A stretch of DNA of 64,000 nucleotides from UBA5543 sp964464965 (GTDB taxonomy: Bacteria > Bacteroidota > Bacteroidia > Chitinophagales > Chitinophagaceae). The stretch is from the NCBI GenBank assembly GCA_964464965.1, contig CAYXHM010000001.1, positions 124,001-188,000 of the forward strand, in the 5' to 3' direction. The position numbers and the translations under genes are program-made. The notes below the pieces were generated by a model that was not told where the DNA came from, searched no databases, and worked only from the letters and a program-made list of their open reading frames with translations. Positions 33,863 to 41,303 of this stretch are shown here, one piece after another (positions within the stretch are counted from its first letter, which is position 1; each line of letters opens with the position of its first letter).

Positions 33863-35341
33863 TTAATATGCTTTTGCAAACAAGACCCTTTGCTTTGACG
33901 GCTTGCCCGTCAGCACACATGCACCATCTTCTTTCATTGCATCCAGTGGTATGCAGCGAATGGTTGCCTTGGTCATTTCCTTTATTTTCTCTTCTGTTTC
34001 AGCGGTACCATCCCAGTGTGCGGATATAAAGCCTGTCTTCTCGTTCAGCACGGTTACAAACTCATCCCAGCTTTCCACCCTTGTAGTATGCTCATTACGG
34101 AAATGAAATGCTTTGTCATACATATTTTTTTGTATGTCTTTCAACAGTTGCTCTACACTATCTACTAAAGTATCCAGCGACATGGACACCTTTTCTTTTG
34201 TATCGCGGCGGGCAACTTCTGCCTGGTTATTGTCCAGGTCGCGGGCGCCCAGCGCTATACGCACAGGCACACCCTTCAGTTCATATTCGGCAAACTTCCA
34301 GCCCGGGCGTTTGCTATCGTCATTATCAAACTTTACACGAATACCCTTGGCACGCAGTTGCTTTACTATTTCCTGCAATTTTTCATCCACACGCTTCGTA
34401 GCTTCCGCATCCTTATTGAATATCGGGATGATGACCACCTGCACAGGTGCTATTTTTGGCGGCAATACCAGGCCTTCATCATCACTATGCGCCATTACCA
34501 GTGCACCTATCAGGCGTGTAGATACCCCCCAAGATGTCGCCCACACATACTCCATTTTATTATCCTTATCGGCAAATTTCACATCAAAAGCCTTGGCAAA
34601 GTTCTGCCCCAGGAAGTGCGAAGTACCGGCCTGCAGTGCCTTGCCATCCTGCATCAGCGCTTCTATGCAATAGGTATCTTCCGCACCTGCAAAACGCTCG
34701 CTTTCGGTCTTAACACCACGTATCACCGGCATGGCCATCCACTCTTCTGCAAAGGTGGCATACACGTCCAGCATCTGTTTGGTTTCCGCTATAGCCTCTT
34801 CTTTGGTAGCATGTGCCGTGTGGCCTTCCTGCCATAAAAATTCCGCCGTGCGTAAAAACAGGCGTGTGCGCATTTCCCAGCGTACTACGTTCGCCCATTG
34901 GTTTACCAGTATAGGCAGGTCGCGGTAAGATTGTATCCAGCCTTTATAAGTGTTCCAGATTATGGTTTCAGAGGTGGGACGTACTATCAGTTCCTCTTCC
35001 AGTTTCGCATCGGGGTCCACCACTATACCGCCACCGTTAGGATCGTTCTTCAGGCGGTAGTGTGTTACCACAGCGCATTCTTTGGCAAAGCCATCTACGT
35101 GCGCAGCTTCTTTGCTTAAAAAACTTTTAGGTATAAATAATGGGAAGTACGCGTTCTGGTGGCCTGTTTCTTTAAACATGCGGTCCAGCTGGTCGCGCAT
35201 ATTTTCCCACAGTGCATAGCCATGCGGTTTTATTACCATACAGCCGCGCACAGCAGAATGTTCTGCGAGTCCGCCCTTGATAATTAGGTCATTATACCAT
35301 TCTGAATAATCCTGTTTACGAGTTGTTAAATTATCGCCCAT
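33863..35341 (-). CDS. proS: Proline--tRNA ligase, archaeal/eukaryote-like type
   Basis: Class II synthetase of 492 residues without the bacterial insertion editing domain, the short type common in Bacteroidota. It starts with KQDYSEWYNDLIIKGGLAEHS; motif 2 includes RWEMRTRLFLRTAEFLWQEG (read as RTRLFLRTAEFLWQEGH) and the C-terminal zinc-like domain ends in the typical Ala-Tyr. It charges tRNA-Pro. The divergent neighbour and the OmpP1-like gene beyond it form a conserved kind of neighbourhood in the phylum (from general knowledge). Confidence 0.97.
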   Translation of the reverse strand: MGDNLTTRKQDYSEWYNDLIIKGGLAEHSAVRGCMVIKPHGYALWENMRDQLDRMFKETGHQNAYFPLFIPKSFLSKEAAHVDGFAKECAVVTHYRLKNDPNGGGIVVDPDAKLEEELIVRPTSETIIWNTYKGWIQSYRDLPILVNQWANVVRWEMRTRLFLRTAEFLWQEGHTAHATKEEAIAETKQMLDVYATFAEEWMAMPVIRGVKTESERFAGAEDTYCIEALMQDGKALQAGTSHFLGQNFAKAFDVKFADKDNKMEYVWATSWGVSTRLIGALVMAHSDDEGLVLPPKIAPVQVVIIPIFNKDAEATKRVDEKLQEIVKQLRAKGIRVKFDNDDSKRPGWKFAEYELKGVPVRIALGARDLDNNQAEVARRDTKEKVSMSLDTLVDSVEQLLKDIQKNMYDKAFHFRNEHTTRVESWDEFVTVLNEKTGFISAHWDGTAETEEKIKEMTKATIRCIPLDAMKEDGACVLTGKPSKQRVLFAKAY

Positions 35342-35386
35342 AATGCGTTTTTAGTGCTTTCCCCGGTGTTAATTAATTGGTCGGGT

Positions 35387-35420
35387 TTGGCAAAAGTAGT
35401 AATTTACACAGGTAGTTTTC
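35387..35420 (+). promoter_or_regulatory. Promoter for the Tyr/Gly-rich protein gene
   Basis: TTG at 35387-35389, 23-base spacer, TAGTTTTC at 35413-35420 (one base off TAnnTTTG). It places transcription start near 35426, after the first ATG (35421), which supports translation from 35439. Confidence 0.45.
35391..35398 (-). promoter_or_regulatory. -7 element for proS
   Basis: Minus strand TACTTTTG, exact TAnnTTTG, about 50 bases before the proS ATG. It overlaps the divergent promoter region of the next gene. Confidence 0.5.
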
Positions 35421-35438
35421 ATGATAAAAATTCTTACA

Positions 35439-36590
35439 ATGAAACATATTTTACTCACGGGTTTGATGTTGCTGGTGTTTGGCCAGGTGGCTGTTGATGC
35501 ACAGAACAAGAAAAAAGTGCAGGACGACATCTACTACAATGCAGAAGACGCAGAAAAAGATGCCGAGGAAACTGCACGCCAGCAGCAGGCCTACCAGGAA
35601 ACTCTACGCAAACAGCAGGCTGAAGAAAACGCCAATGCTAACAATAGTGACTATGAACTGGACTATACCGGCAATGAAAATGAAAGCATAGACTATGATG
35701 ATGACGATTACACTTATGCTAATCGCTTCAACAGGTTCAACAGCCCATACTACGGTGGAAGCTATTGGGCATACGATCCCTTCTGGTACGGTGGTGGCTG
35801 GGGAATGGGCATGGGTTATGGTTGGGGTTCCGGCTGGGGTATGAGCATGGGTTACGGTGGCCCTTACTGGTCCTCTGCCTGGGGCTGGAATAGCTGGTAT
35901 GGCTATCCAGGTTTTTACAGCGTATGGAACTCTCCGTACTATGGTGGATGGGGTTATGGTGCATGGGGCTACGGTGGCGGATACTATAACGGCTTTTATG
36001 ATGGCTATTATGCGGGAGCATACAATAGTGGGTATGGCCGCAGTACTTCTTATGGTCCACGCTCTTCTATTAACAGGTACCCGGGCAGTATGCGTTCAAG
36101 TGGTACACGTACTACTACTACCAGCAACCGCGGACAGCTAAGGCAGGGAGAACTAAGACAGGCCCCAACAGGAAACAGGACATATTCAGAAAGGAATGTA
36201 CCTTCTGCGGAAATGGGTAACCGTGCCATAGAGTCAGGCAACATGCGCAGCACTACACCCGCAAGAGGTACAAGGGGATATACGGAACGTTCTTACCAGT
36301 CTGAAACCGCACCGGCAAGGGGCTTAAGGAACAATACACCCTCTGCCCGGCCGGCAAGAGAATACAACAGGGGCCGTAGCAATGTTCCCCAGCGTAGTCA
36401 GCCTGCACAGCAGCAGAGCGCACCTGTTCAGCAACAACGTAGTGAACCATCTTACCAGCGTTCAGAGCCGTCTTATCAACGCTCTGCACCATCTACGCCA
36501 TCACGCAGTTATTCTGCGCCAAGCGCACCCAGCCGCAGTAGTGGCGGTTTTAGTGGTGGCAGCCGTGGTGGAGGTGGACGTAGCAGGTAA
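35439..36590 (+). CDS. Secreted Tyr/Gly-rich low-complexity protein
   Basis: A 383-residue protein with a signal peptide (MKHILLTGLMLL to VDAQ). An acidic/Gln-rich coiled segment (EDAEKDAEETARQQQ) is followed by an extreme Gly/Tyr/Trp-rich region (about 98-210, motifs such as YYGGWGYGAWGYGGGYY), then an Arg/Ser/Thr-rich part and a Gln/Ser/Pro tail with tandem SEPSYQR and a final GGSRGGGGRSR. Such composition suggests an envelope or surface protein, possibly disordered or aggregating. I know of no assigned function. The start at the second ATG is preferred because the first lies upstream of the predicted transcription start. Confidence 0.8.
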   Translation: MKHILLTGLMLLVFGQVAVDAQNKKKVQDDIYYNAEDAEKDAEETARQQQAYQETLRKQQAEENANANNSDYELDYTGNENESIDYDDDDYTYANRFNRFNSPYYGGSYWAYDPFWYGGGWGMGMGYGWGSGWGMSMGYGGPYWSSAWGWNSWYGYPGFYSVWNSPYYGGWGYGAWGYGGGYYNGFYDGYYAGAYNSGYGRSTSYGPRSSINRYPGSMRSSGTRTTTTSNRGQLRQGELRQAPTGNRTYSERNVPSAEMGNRAIESGNMRSTTPARGTRGYTERSYQSETAPARGLRNNTPSARPAREYNRGRSNVPQRSQPAQQQSAPVQQQRSEPSYQRSEPSYQRSAPSTPSRSYSAPSAPSRSSGGFSGGSRGGGGRSR

Positions 36591-36614
36591 GATTATAAAT
36601 AATATTAGTTTTAC

Positions 36615-36650
36615 AAACGGTACGGGTTTTCAAACTGTACCGTTTTTTTT
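36615..36650 (+). terminator. Terminator after the Tyr/Gly-rich protein gene
   Basis: A 9-bp stem aaacggtac with gtaccgttt, the loop itself able to pair (gttt/aaac), then an 8-T run. Confidence 0.92.
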
Positions 36651-36739
36651 AACATACGTGTAGTATTTGATTTCGGATATTTGTCGCAACACATTTAAAC
36701 ATTGTCCGTCATTCATTGTCTAAAAAACAAAACCATTTT

Positions 36740-38260
36740 ATGATAAGGCGAATTTTACTTTTCACTACTATATTTATAGGTGCTACCGGTACAGCCTGGT
36801 ATGCCACCGCGCAAGATGAGTCTGACGCACTCAGGTATTCTTACCTCAGCCCTCAGGGTACTGCGCGCTCTATAGGTTTTGGCGGTGCGCTGGGAGCTAT
36901 CGGCGGCGATTTCACATCCCTTTCAGTTAACCCTGCAGGCATCGGAGTATACAGGAGTTCTGAACTTACATTTACACCGTCGCTGAAACTCAATAGTTCT
37001 GACGCTACTTATACTGCAGGTGCTACTTCTGATAACAGCACCCGTTTCAACATCAACAACTTTGGCGTGGTATTTACCAGCGCCGCAGAGGGTAGACGTT
37101 ACAAAAAAAGCAAATGGAAAGCAGCTTCATTTGGTATAGGTGTCAACCGTGTTGCAGACTTCAGCAACAATTACATATACAACGGGCCTAATAATACATC
37201 ATCAGCCAGTGAAGTGTTCCTGGCAGATATTATTGCTAACCCCAGCGATTTTGATAACAATAATTATTTCTCAGGCCTTGGTTATAATAGCTACCTGCTT
37301 GATTATATTAATGACACTATCGGATACACACAGGTTCCCAACTTTACAACAGGCCTCAACCAGTCGCGCAGTGTGCAGGAACGTGGCGGAATTACAGACG
37401 TGAATATCTCTTTCGGTGGTAATTACGAAGAGAAACTGATGCTGGGTGCAACTGTAGGCATCCCTTCTATCCGCTACCTGCGTGATATAACATTAAGGGA
37501 AGAGGATGCATCAGGAAATCCAAACAACGATTTTAGTTATTTCGAGTACAAAGAATCATTAAAAACTACAGGTACAGGTATTAACCTGAAACTGGGTTTT
37601 ATTTACAACTTTACTAAGTTTTTGCGTGCAGGTGCTGCCATACATACACCTACTTATTATGGCCTGACAGATGTGCAGAGCCGTTTTGTAGTAAGCCATA
37701 CTGAAGGCTTTAAAGCATACCTGGGCGAAGATCCTAATCCTGTAACGAGGGTGGACGCACCACTTAATGAATATCAATACTCCCTCATAACTCCATGGAG
37801 AGCAGTATTAAGTGCGGCAGGCATTATTGGGAAATATGGTTTCATCAGTGTCGATTATGAATTTGTTGATTATTCATCTGCGCGGTACTATTTTGAAGAT
37901 ATAGACAGCTATTATGAAAGTGAAGTAAACAACGGGATAAAAACGATGTACAAAGGCGGGCACAACCTGCGCATAGGCGGCGAGGCGCGCTTTGATATGC
38001 TGATGGTACGCCTGGGGCTTGGCTACTATGGCAACCCTTATAAAAATGAGGCAATGGGCTCCAGCAGGATGAATTATTCTGCCGGTGTAGGTGTACGTTT
38101 TGACAATTTCTTTATAGACCTAGGTTTTAACCACAGCACTTCTTCATTTAAGGAAAAGCCTTATGCAGTTGTTTATCCTAACGAGGTTATAGATGTACCC
38201 TCAGCTACTATAAACAACAGTTTCAATAATATAGCACTGACATTTGGTGTAAAATTCTAA
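36740..38260 (+). CDS. OmpP1/FadL-like outer membrane beta-barrel protein
   Basis: A 506-residue protein; the start is the ATG at 36740 (MIRRILLFTTIFIG), since the only frame extension upstream begins with TTG. Signal peptide ends near ATAQ. The sequence after it, ALRYSYLSPQGTARSIGFGG and GGDFTSLSVNPAGIGVYR, is the N-terminal plug-like signature of the OmpP1/FadL group, and the rest is alternating beta strands ending in LTFGVKF. FadL relatives pass hydrophobic molecules through the outer membrane; the cargo here is unknown. Own terminator downstream. Confidence 0.87.
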   Translation: MIRRILLFTTIFIGATGTAWYATAQDESDALRYSYLSPQGTARSIGFGGALGAIGGDFTSLSVNPAGIGVYRSSELTFTPSLKLNSSDATYTAGATSDNSTRFNINNFGVVFTSAAEGRRYKKSKWKAASFGIGVNRVADFSNNYIYNGPNNTSSASEVFLADIIANPSDFDNNNYFSGLGYNSYLLDYINDTIGYTQVPNFTTGLNQSRSVQERGGITDVNISFGGNYEEKLMLGATVGIPSIRYLRDITLREEDASGNPNNDFSYFEYKESLKTTGTGINLKLGFIYNFTKFLRAGAAIHTPTYYGLTDVQSRFVVSHTEGFKAYLGEDPNPVTRVDAPLNEYQYSLITPWRAVLSAAGIIGKYGFISVDYEFVDYSSARYYFEDIDSYYESEVNNGIKTMYKGGHNLRIGGEARFDMLMVRLGLGYYGNPYKNEAMGSSRMNYSAGVGVRFDNFFIDLGFNHSTSSFKEKPYAVVYPNEVIDVPSATINNSFNNIALTFGVKF

Positions 38261-38284
38261 AGCAAAGTTCATATAATAATTCCT

Positions 38285-38316
38285 GAGAACCTCCTATAAT
38301 GGAGGTTCTCGTTTTT
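38285..38316 (+). terminator. Terminator after the OmpP1-like gene
   Basis: A perfect 10-bp stem gagaacctcc with ggaggttctc, 6-base loop, then GTTTTT. Confidence 0.9.
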
Positions 38317-38718
38317 ATACACCATTAAAGCTATAAATCCTGAATGTATTCAAAAATCACACAAATAACGTATATTTGCAGTAGTTATTCATTGTAAGGA
38401 ATAATTGAATAGCAGTTATAAATACCAGGAGACATTACACCCCCTTGAAAGCTTATACATACGTATATTCTTCAACCGAAAAACCCTCGCTGGTTACCTT
38501 TCCTGGCTGTAAGGATCAATTGATTAAAAATCAATTTCTTATCACGATACGCATTTATACCTATTGTATAAACAACAGGAAAAAATGCAACAAAATACAA
38601 CAACCCGAATACAGTAATGTATTTTATAATACATAATGAAATTCTGTTTCAGGACTGGACATAAATCAGGCCTAATTTTAGTTTCTTTGCAATCGAAGTA
38701 AAATAAGAGGACACCAAT
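38317..38718. other. Gene-free stretch before parE with a lone promoter-like element and two AT-rich hairpins
   Basis: No convincing coding frame: the only sizeable one starts at a TTG and has an odd composition. An exact TAnnTTTG (TATATTTG, 38371-38378, plus strand) lies about 340 bases upstream of parE. Two AT-rich inverted repeats follow: aattgatt/aatcaatt (38518-38536) and atgtatt/aatacat (38617-38634). The region may hold a small RNA or a long parE leader. A TTTCTTTG about 30 bases before parE, one base off consensus, could be the parE promoter. Confidence 0.5.
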
Positions 38719-40605
38719 ATGGCGGATACGACGAACCTGTATAATGAGGATAGCATAAAATCACTGGACTGGCGCGAGCACATACGCTTGCGCCCCGGTA
38801 TGTACATAGGTAAACTGGGCGATGGCAGCAGCCCCGACGATGGTATATATATATTGCTGAAGGAAGTAACGGACAACTGTATAGATGAATATACCATGGG
38901 CTATGGCAAGCGCGTGGAAATAACCGTAGATAAAGGCGTAGTAACTGTACGGGACTATGGGCGTGGCATACCCCTGGGTAAGGTAGTAGATGTGGTGAGC
39001 AAAATAAACACAGGTGCCAAATACGATAGTAAGGCTTTCCAGAAATCTGTGGGATTGAACGGTGTGGGTACCAAAGCAGTGAACGCCTTGAGCAACTACT
39101 TTAAGGTGACAGCCTTTCGCGAAGGAAAAATGAAAGAAGCTGAATTTGAAAAAGGCATACTGGTAAAAGAACATAAAGAAAAGGCTACTACTGAGCCTAA
39201 TGGTACGCTGGTAACATTTACGCCCGACGATACGGTTTTTAAAAACTACCACTACCTGGCAGATTTTATAGAGAACCAGATATGGAACTATTGCTACCTG
39301 AATGCCGGGCTGCAGATTAAGTTTAACAACAGGCTGTATGTATCTAAAAACGGCCTGCTGGACCTGCTGGAGAACAAAACCAATGTAGAGACCAACCGCT
39401 ACCCTATCATACACCTGAAAGGTGAGGATATAGAAGTGGCCATAACGCACAATAACGACTACGGTGAGGATATTTACTCTTTTGTAAACGGCCAGCACAC
39501 CACGCAAGGCGGTACACACCAGGCTGCCTTCCGCGAGGCGTTTGTAAAAGTAATGCGCGACTTCTTTAAAAAAGATTACGACGCTACAGACATTCGCCAG
39601 AGCATATCGGCAGCAGTATCTGTACGGGTACAAGAGCCTGTGTTCGAATCGCAGACCAAAACCAAACTAGGCTCACAATATGTAGCCGAAGGCGGTGCGT
39701 CTATGAAGTCTTTTATACTGGATTTCCTTTCGAAAGAGTTAGACAACTACCTGCATAAAAACCCTGCAACAGCTGATGCTATAAAGAAACGCATTGAGCA
39801 AAGCGAACGCGAACGTAAAGAACTATCAGGCATACGTAAGCTGGCCAATGAGCGTGCTAAAAAGGCCAACCTGCACAATAAAAAGCTGCGCGACTGCCGC
39901 ATACATTTTAATGCCGAACCACCTGCGAAAGGTAAAGAAGAGTATATACAGAAGCAAAACGAGAGTACTATATTTATTACCGAGGGTGATTCTGCAAGCG
40001 GTAGCATTACCAAGAGCCGCAGCGTGGAGTCGCAGGCGGTATTCAGCCTGCGTGGTAAACCGCTGAACAGCTATGGCCTGACAAAAAAGGTGGTTTATGA
40101 AAATGAGGAATTCAACCTGCTGCAACATGCGCTGAATATAGAAGAAGGTTTGGAAGGCTTACGCTATAACAACATCATCATCGCTACCGATGCCGATGTG
40201 GATGGTATGCACATCCGCCTGCTGATCATGACCTTCTTCCTGCAGTTCTTCCCCGACCTGGTAAAGGCAGGGCATGTATATATATTGCAGACCCCACTCT
40301 TCCGTGTACGCAACAAGCAAAAGACCATCTACTGCTACAGCGATGATGAGCGTAAAAAAGCTATAGCTGAACTGGGCAGTAAACCCGAGATAACACGATT
40401 TAAAGGTTTGGGTGAGATAAGCCCTGATGAGTTTGCACAGTTCATTGGGGAAGACATGCGCAAAGACCCCGTGATACTTGGCAAGGAGGAAATACAAAAA
40501 CTACTGAGCTACTACATGGGCAAGAATACCCCTGAAAGGCAAAGAGATATTATAGAGAAGCTACGCGTGGAAAAGGATTTAGCGGAAGAGATAGCGGTGG
40601 CGTAA
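38719..40605 (+). CDS. parE: DNA topoisomerase IV subunit B
   Basis: ATPase subunit of a type IIA topoisomerase, 628 residues, the compact length of ParE rather than GyrB. The GHKL ATPase domain has HIRLRPGMYIG, DNCIDE and NGVGTKAVNALS; the TOPRIM domain has EGDSASGS (from E422) and DADVDGMHIR with metal-binding D491, D493 and D495. It acts with ParC to decatenate chromosomes. parC is not directly downstream as it is in many genomes; a secreted protein gene follows after 10 bases instead. GyrB is the alternative but the lack of its extra domain and the sequence around VVDVVSKINTGAKYD favour ParE. Confidence 0.92.
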   Translation: MADTTNLYNEDSIKSLDWREHIRLRPGMYIGKLGDGSSPDDGIYILLKEVTDNCIDEYTMGYGKRVEITVDKGVVTVRDYGRGIPLGKVVDVVSKINTGAKYDSKAFQKSVGLNGVGTKAVNALSNYFKVTAFREGKMKEAEFEKGILVKEHKEKATTEPNGTLVTFTPDDTVFKNYHYLADFIENQIWNYCYLNAGLQIKFNNRLYVSKNGLLDLLENKTNVETNRYPIIHLKGEDIEVAITHNNDYGEDIYSFVNGQHTTQGGTHQAAFREAFVKVMRDFFKKDYDATDIRQSISAAVSVRVQEPVFESQTKTKLGSQYVAEGGASMKSFILDFLSKELDNYLHKNPATADAIKKRIEQSERERKELSGIRKLANERAKKANLHNKKLRDCRIHFNAEPPAKGKEEYIQKQNESTIFITEGDSASGSITKSRSVESQAVFSLRGKPLNSYGLTKKVVYENEEFNLLQHALNIEEGLEGLRYNNIIIATDADVDGMHIRLLIMTFFLQFFPDLVKAGHVYILQTPLFRVRNKQKTIYCYSDDERKKAIAELGSKPEITRFKGLGEISPDEFAQFIGEDMRKDPVILGKEEIQKLLSYYMGKNTPERQRDIIEKLRVEKDLAEEIAVA

Positions 40606-40615
40606 AAATGAGCAA

Positions 40616-41179
40616 ATGAAACTAATCCTCCCTGTCATACTATGTTTCTTTTATTCGCTATCACCTGCACAACAATATAGTAGTGCATACCCTGATGCTA
40701 TACCAATAACCGGCAAGAAAATAGAGCTAAGAAACACCTACAACGGCAAGCCGATAATAGTTTGGCGGGAGATTGAAATGAAAGAGCCACATCTTATATC
40801 AAACCTTGCGAAAAGGCTTGTAGAGGAAGTGAAAACTAATGGCATGGCTGCTTATATTGGCCCCAAAGACACATTGAAACAGCCACAAAGAGCCACAATG
40901 AGCCAGGTTGTATTCTCAGAAATGTATCCTGATACCGTTAACAGAATACTGATGCTGGAACAATGGGACTTTGATGAACAAAAGGGACGAATGGTAGTAG
41001 AGCTTATTGCTCTAGCACCAGCTTATACCAGCGAAGGTAAATACTATCCACTGTTCTGGAACAAATATGAAACACTAGCACCACTCTTAAAACAAGTAAA
41101 ATACAGCACAGATATACAGGCAAAAACAATGCTCGACGTTTTTGAGCAAAGGCTATTCACAAGCTTTATTATTAAATAA
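40616..41179 (+). CDS. GldN/PorN-like secreted protein
   Basis: A 187-residue protein with a signal peptide (ends near LSPAQ). The phrase IVWREIEMKEPHL and the late block EQWDFDEQKGRMVVELIALAPAY followed by YYPLFWNKYE (read as WDFDEQKGRMVVELIALAPA and PLFWNKYE) match the pattern of GldN/PorN, the periplasmic ring protein of T9SS, which has a conserved 'W.FD....M.V.I.GIAP' and 'LFWIYYPE' region. It is shorter than true GldN and not beside gldK/L/M, so it is probably a paralog. The assignment is from remembered patterns and needs a profile search. Confidence 0.5.
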   Translation: MKLILPVILCFFYSLSPAQQYSSAYPDAIPITGKKIELRNTYNGKPIIVWREIEMKEPHLISNLAKRLVEEVKTNGMAAYIGPKDTLKQPQRATMSQVVFSEMYPDTVNRILMLEQWDFDEQKGRMVVELIALAPAYTSEGKYYPLFWNKYETLAPLLKQVKYSTDIQAKTMLDVFEQRLFTSFIIK

Positions 41180-41303
41180 TGAGTTAACATAGTTTTTACA
41201 TCTGCGTTAAACTTATCTAAACATTAAAGCTGTCACTATGTATTAGAAAACCCATACACTACATTTATTTATACTTTCTCCTAAACTGTATAACTAATAA
41301 GGT

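Noticed and set aside
36430..36500. Short tandem repeat coding SEPSYQR in the Tyr/Gly-rich protein
   Set aside because: Only two adjacent copies in a low-complexity tail; explained by the protein composition rather than by a separate element.
38445..38636. 63-codon frame in the gap before parE
   Set aside because: Starts at TTG, has no signal, domain or sensible composition, and no promoter at a fitting distance.
38761..39633. 290-codon minus-strand frame inside parE
   Set aside because: Shadow of the parE frame; composition rich in Tyr, Val and His, with no recognisable protein.
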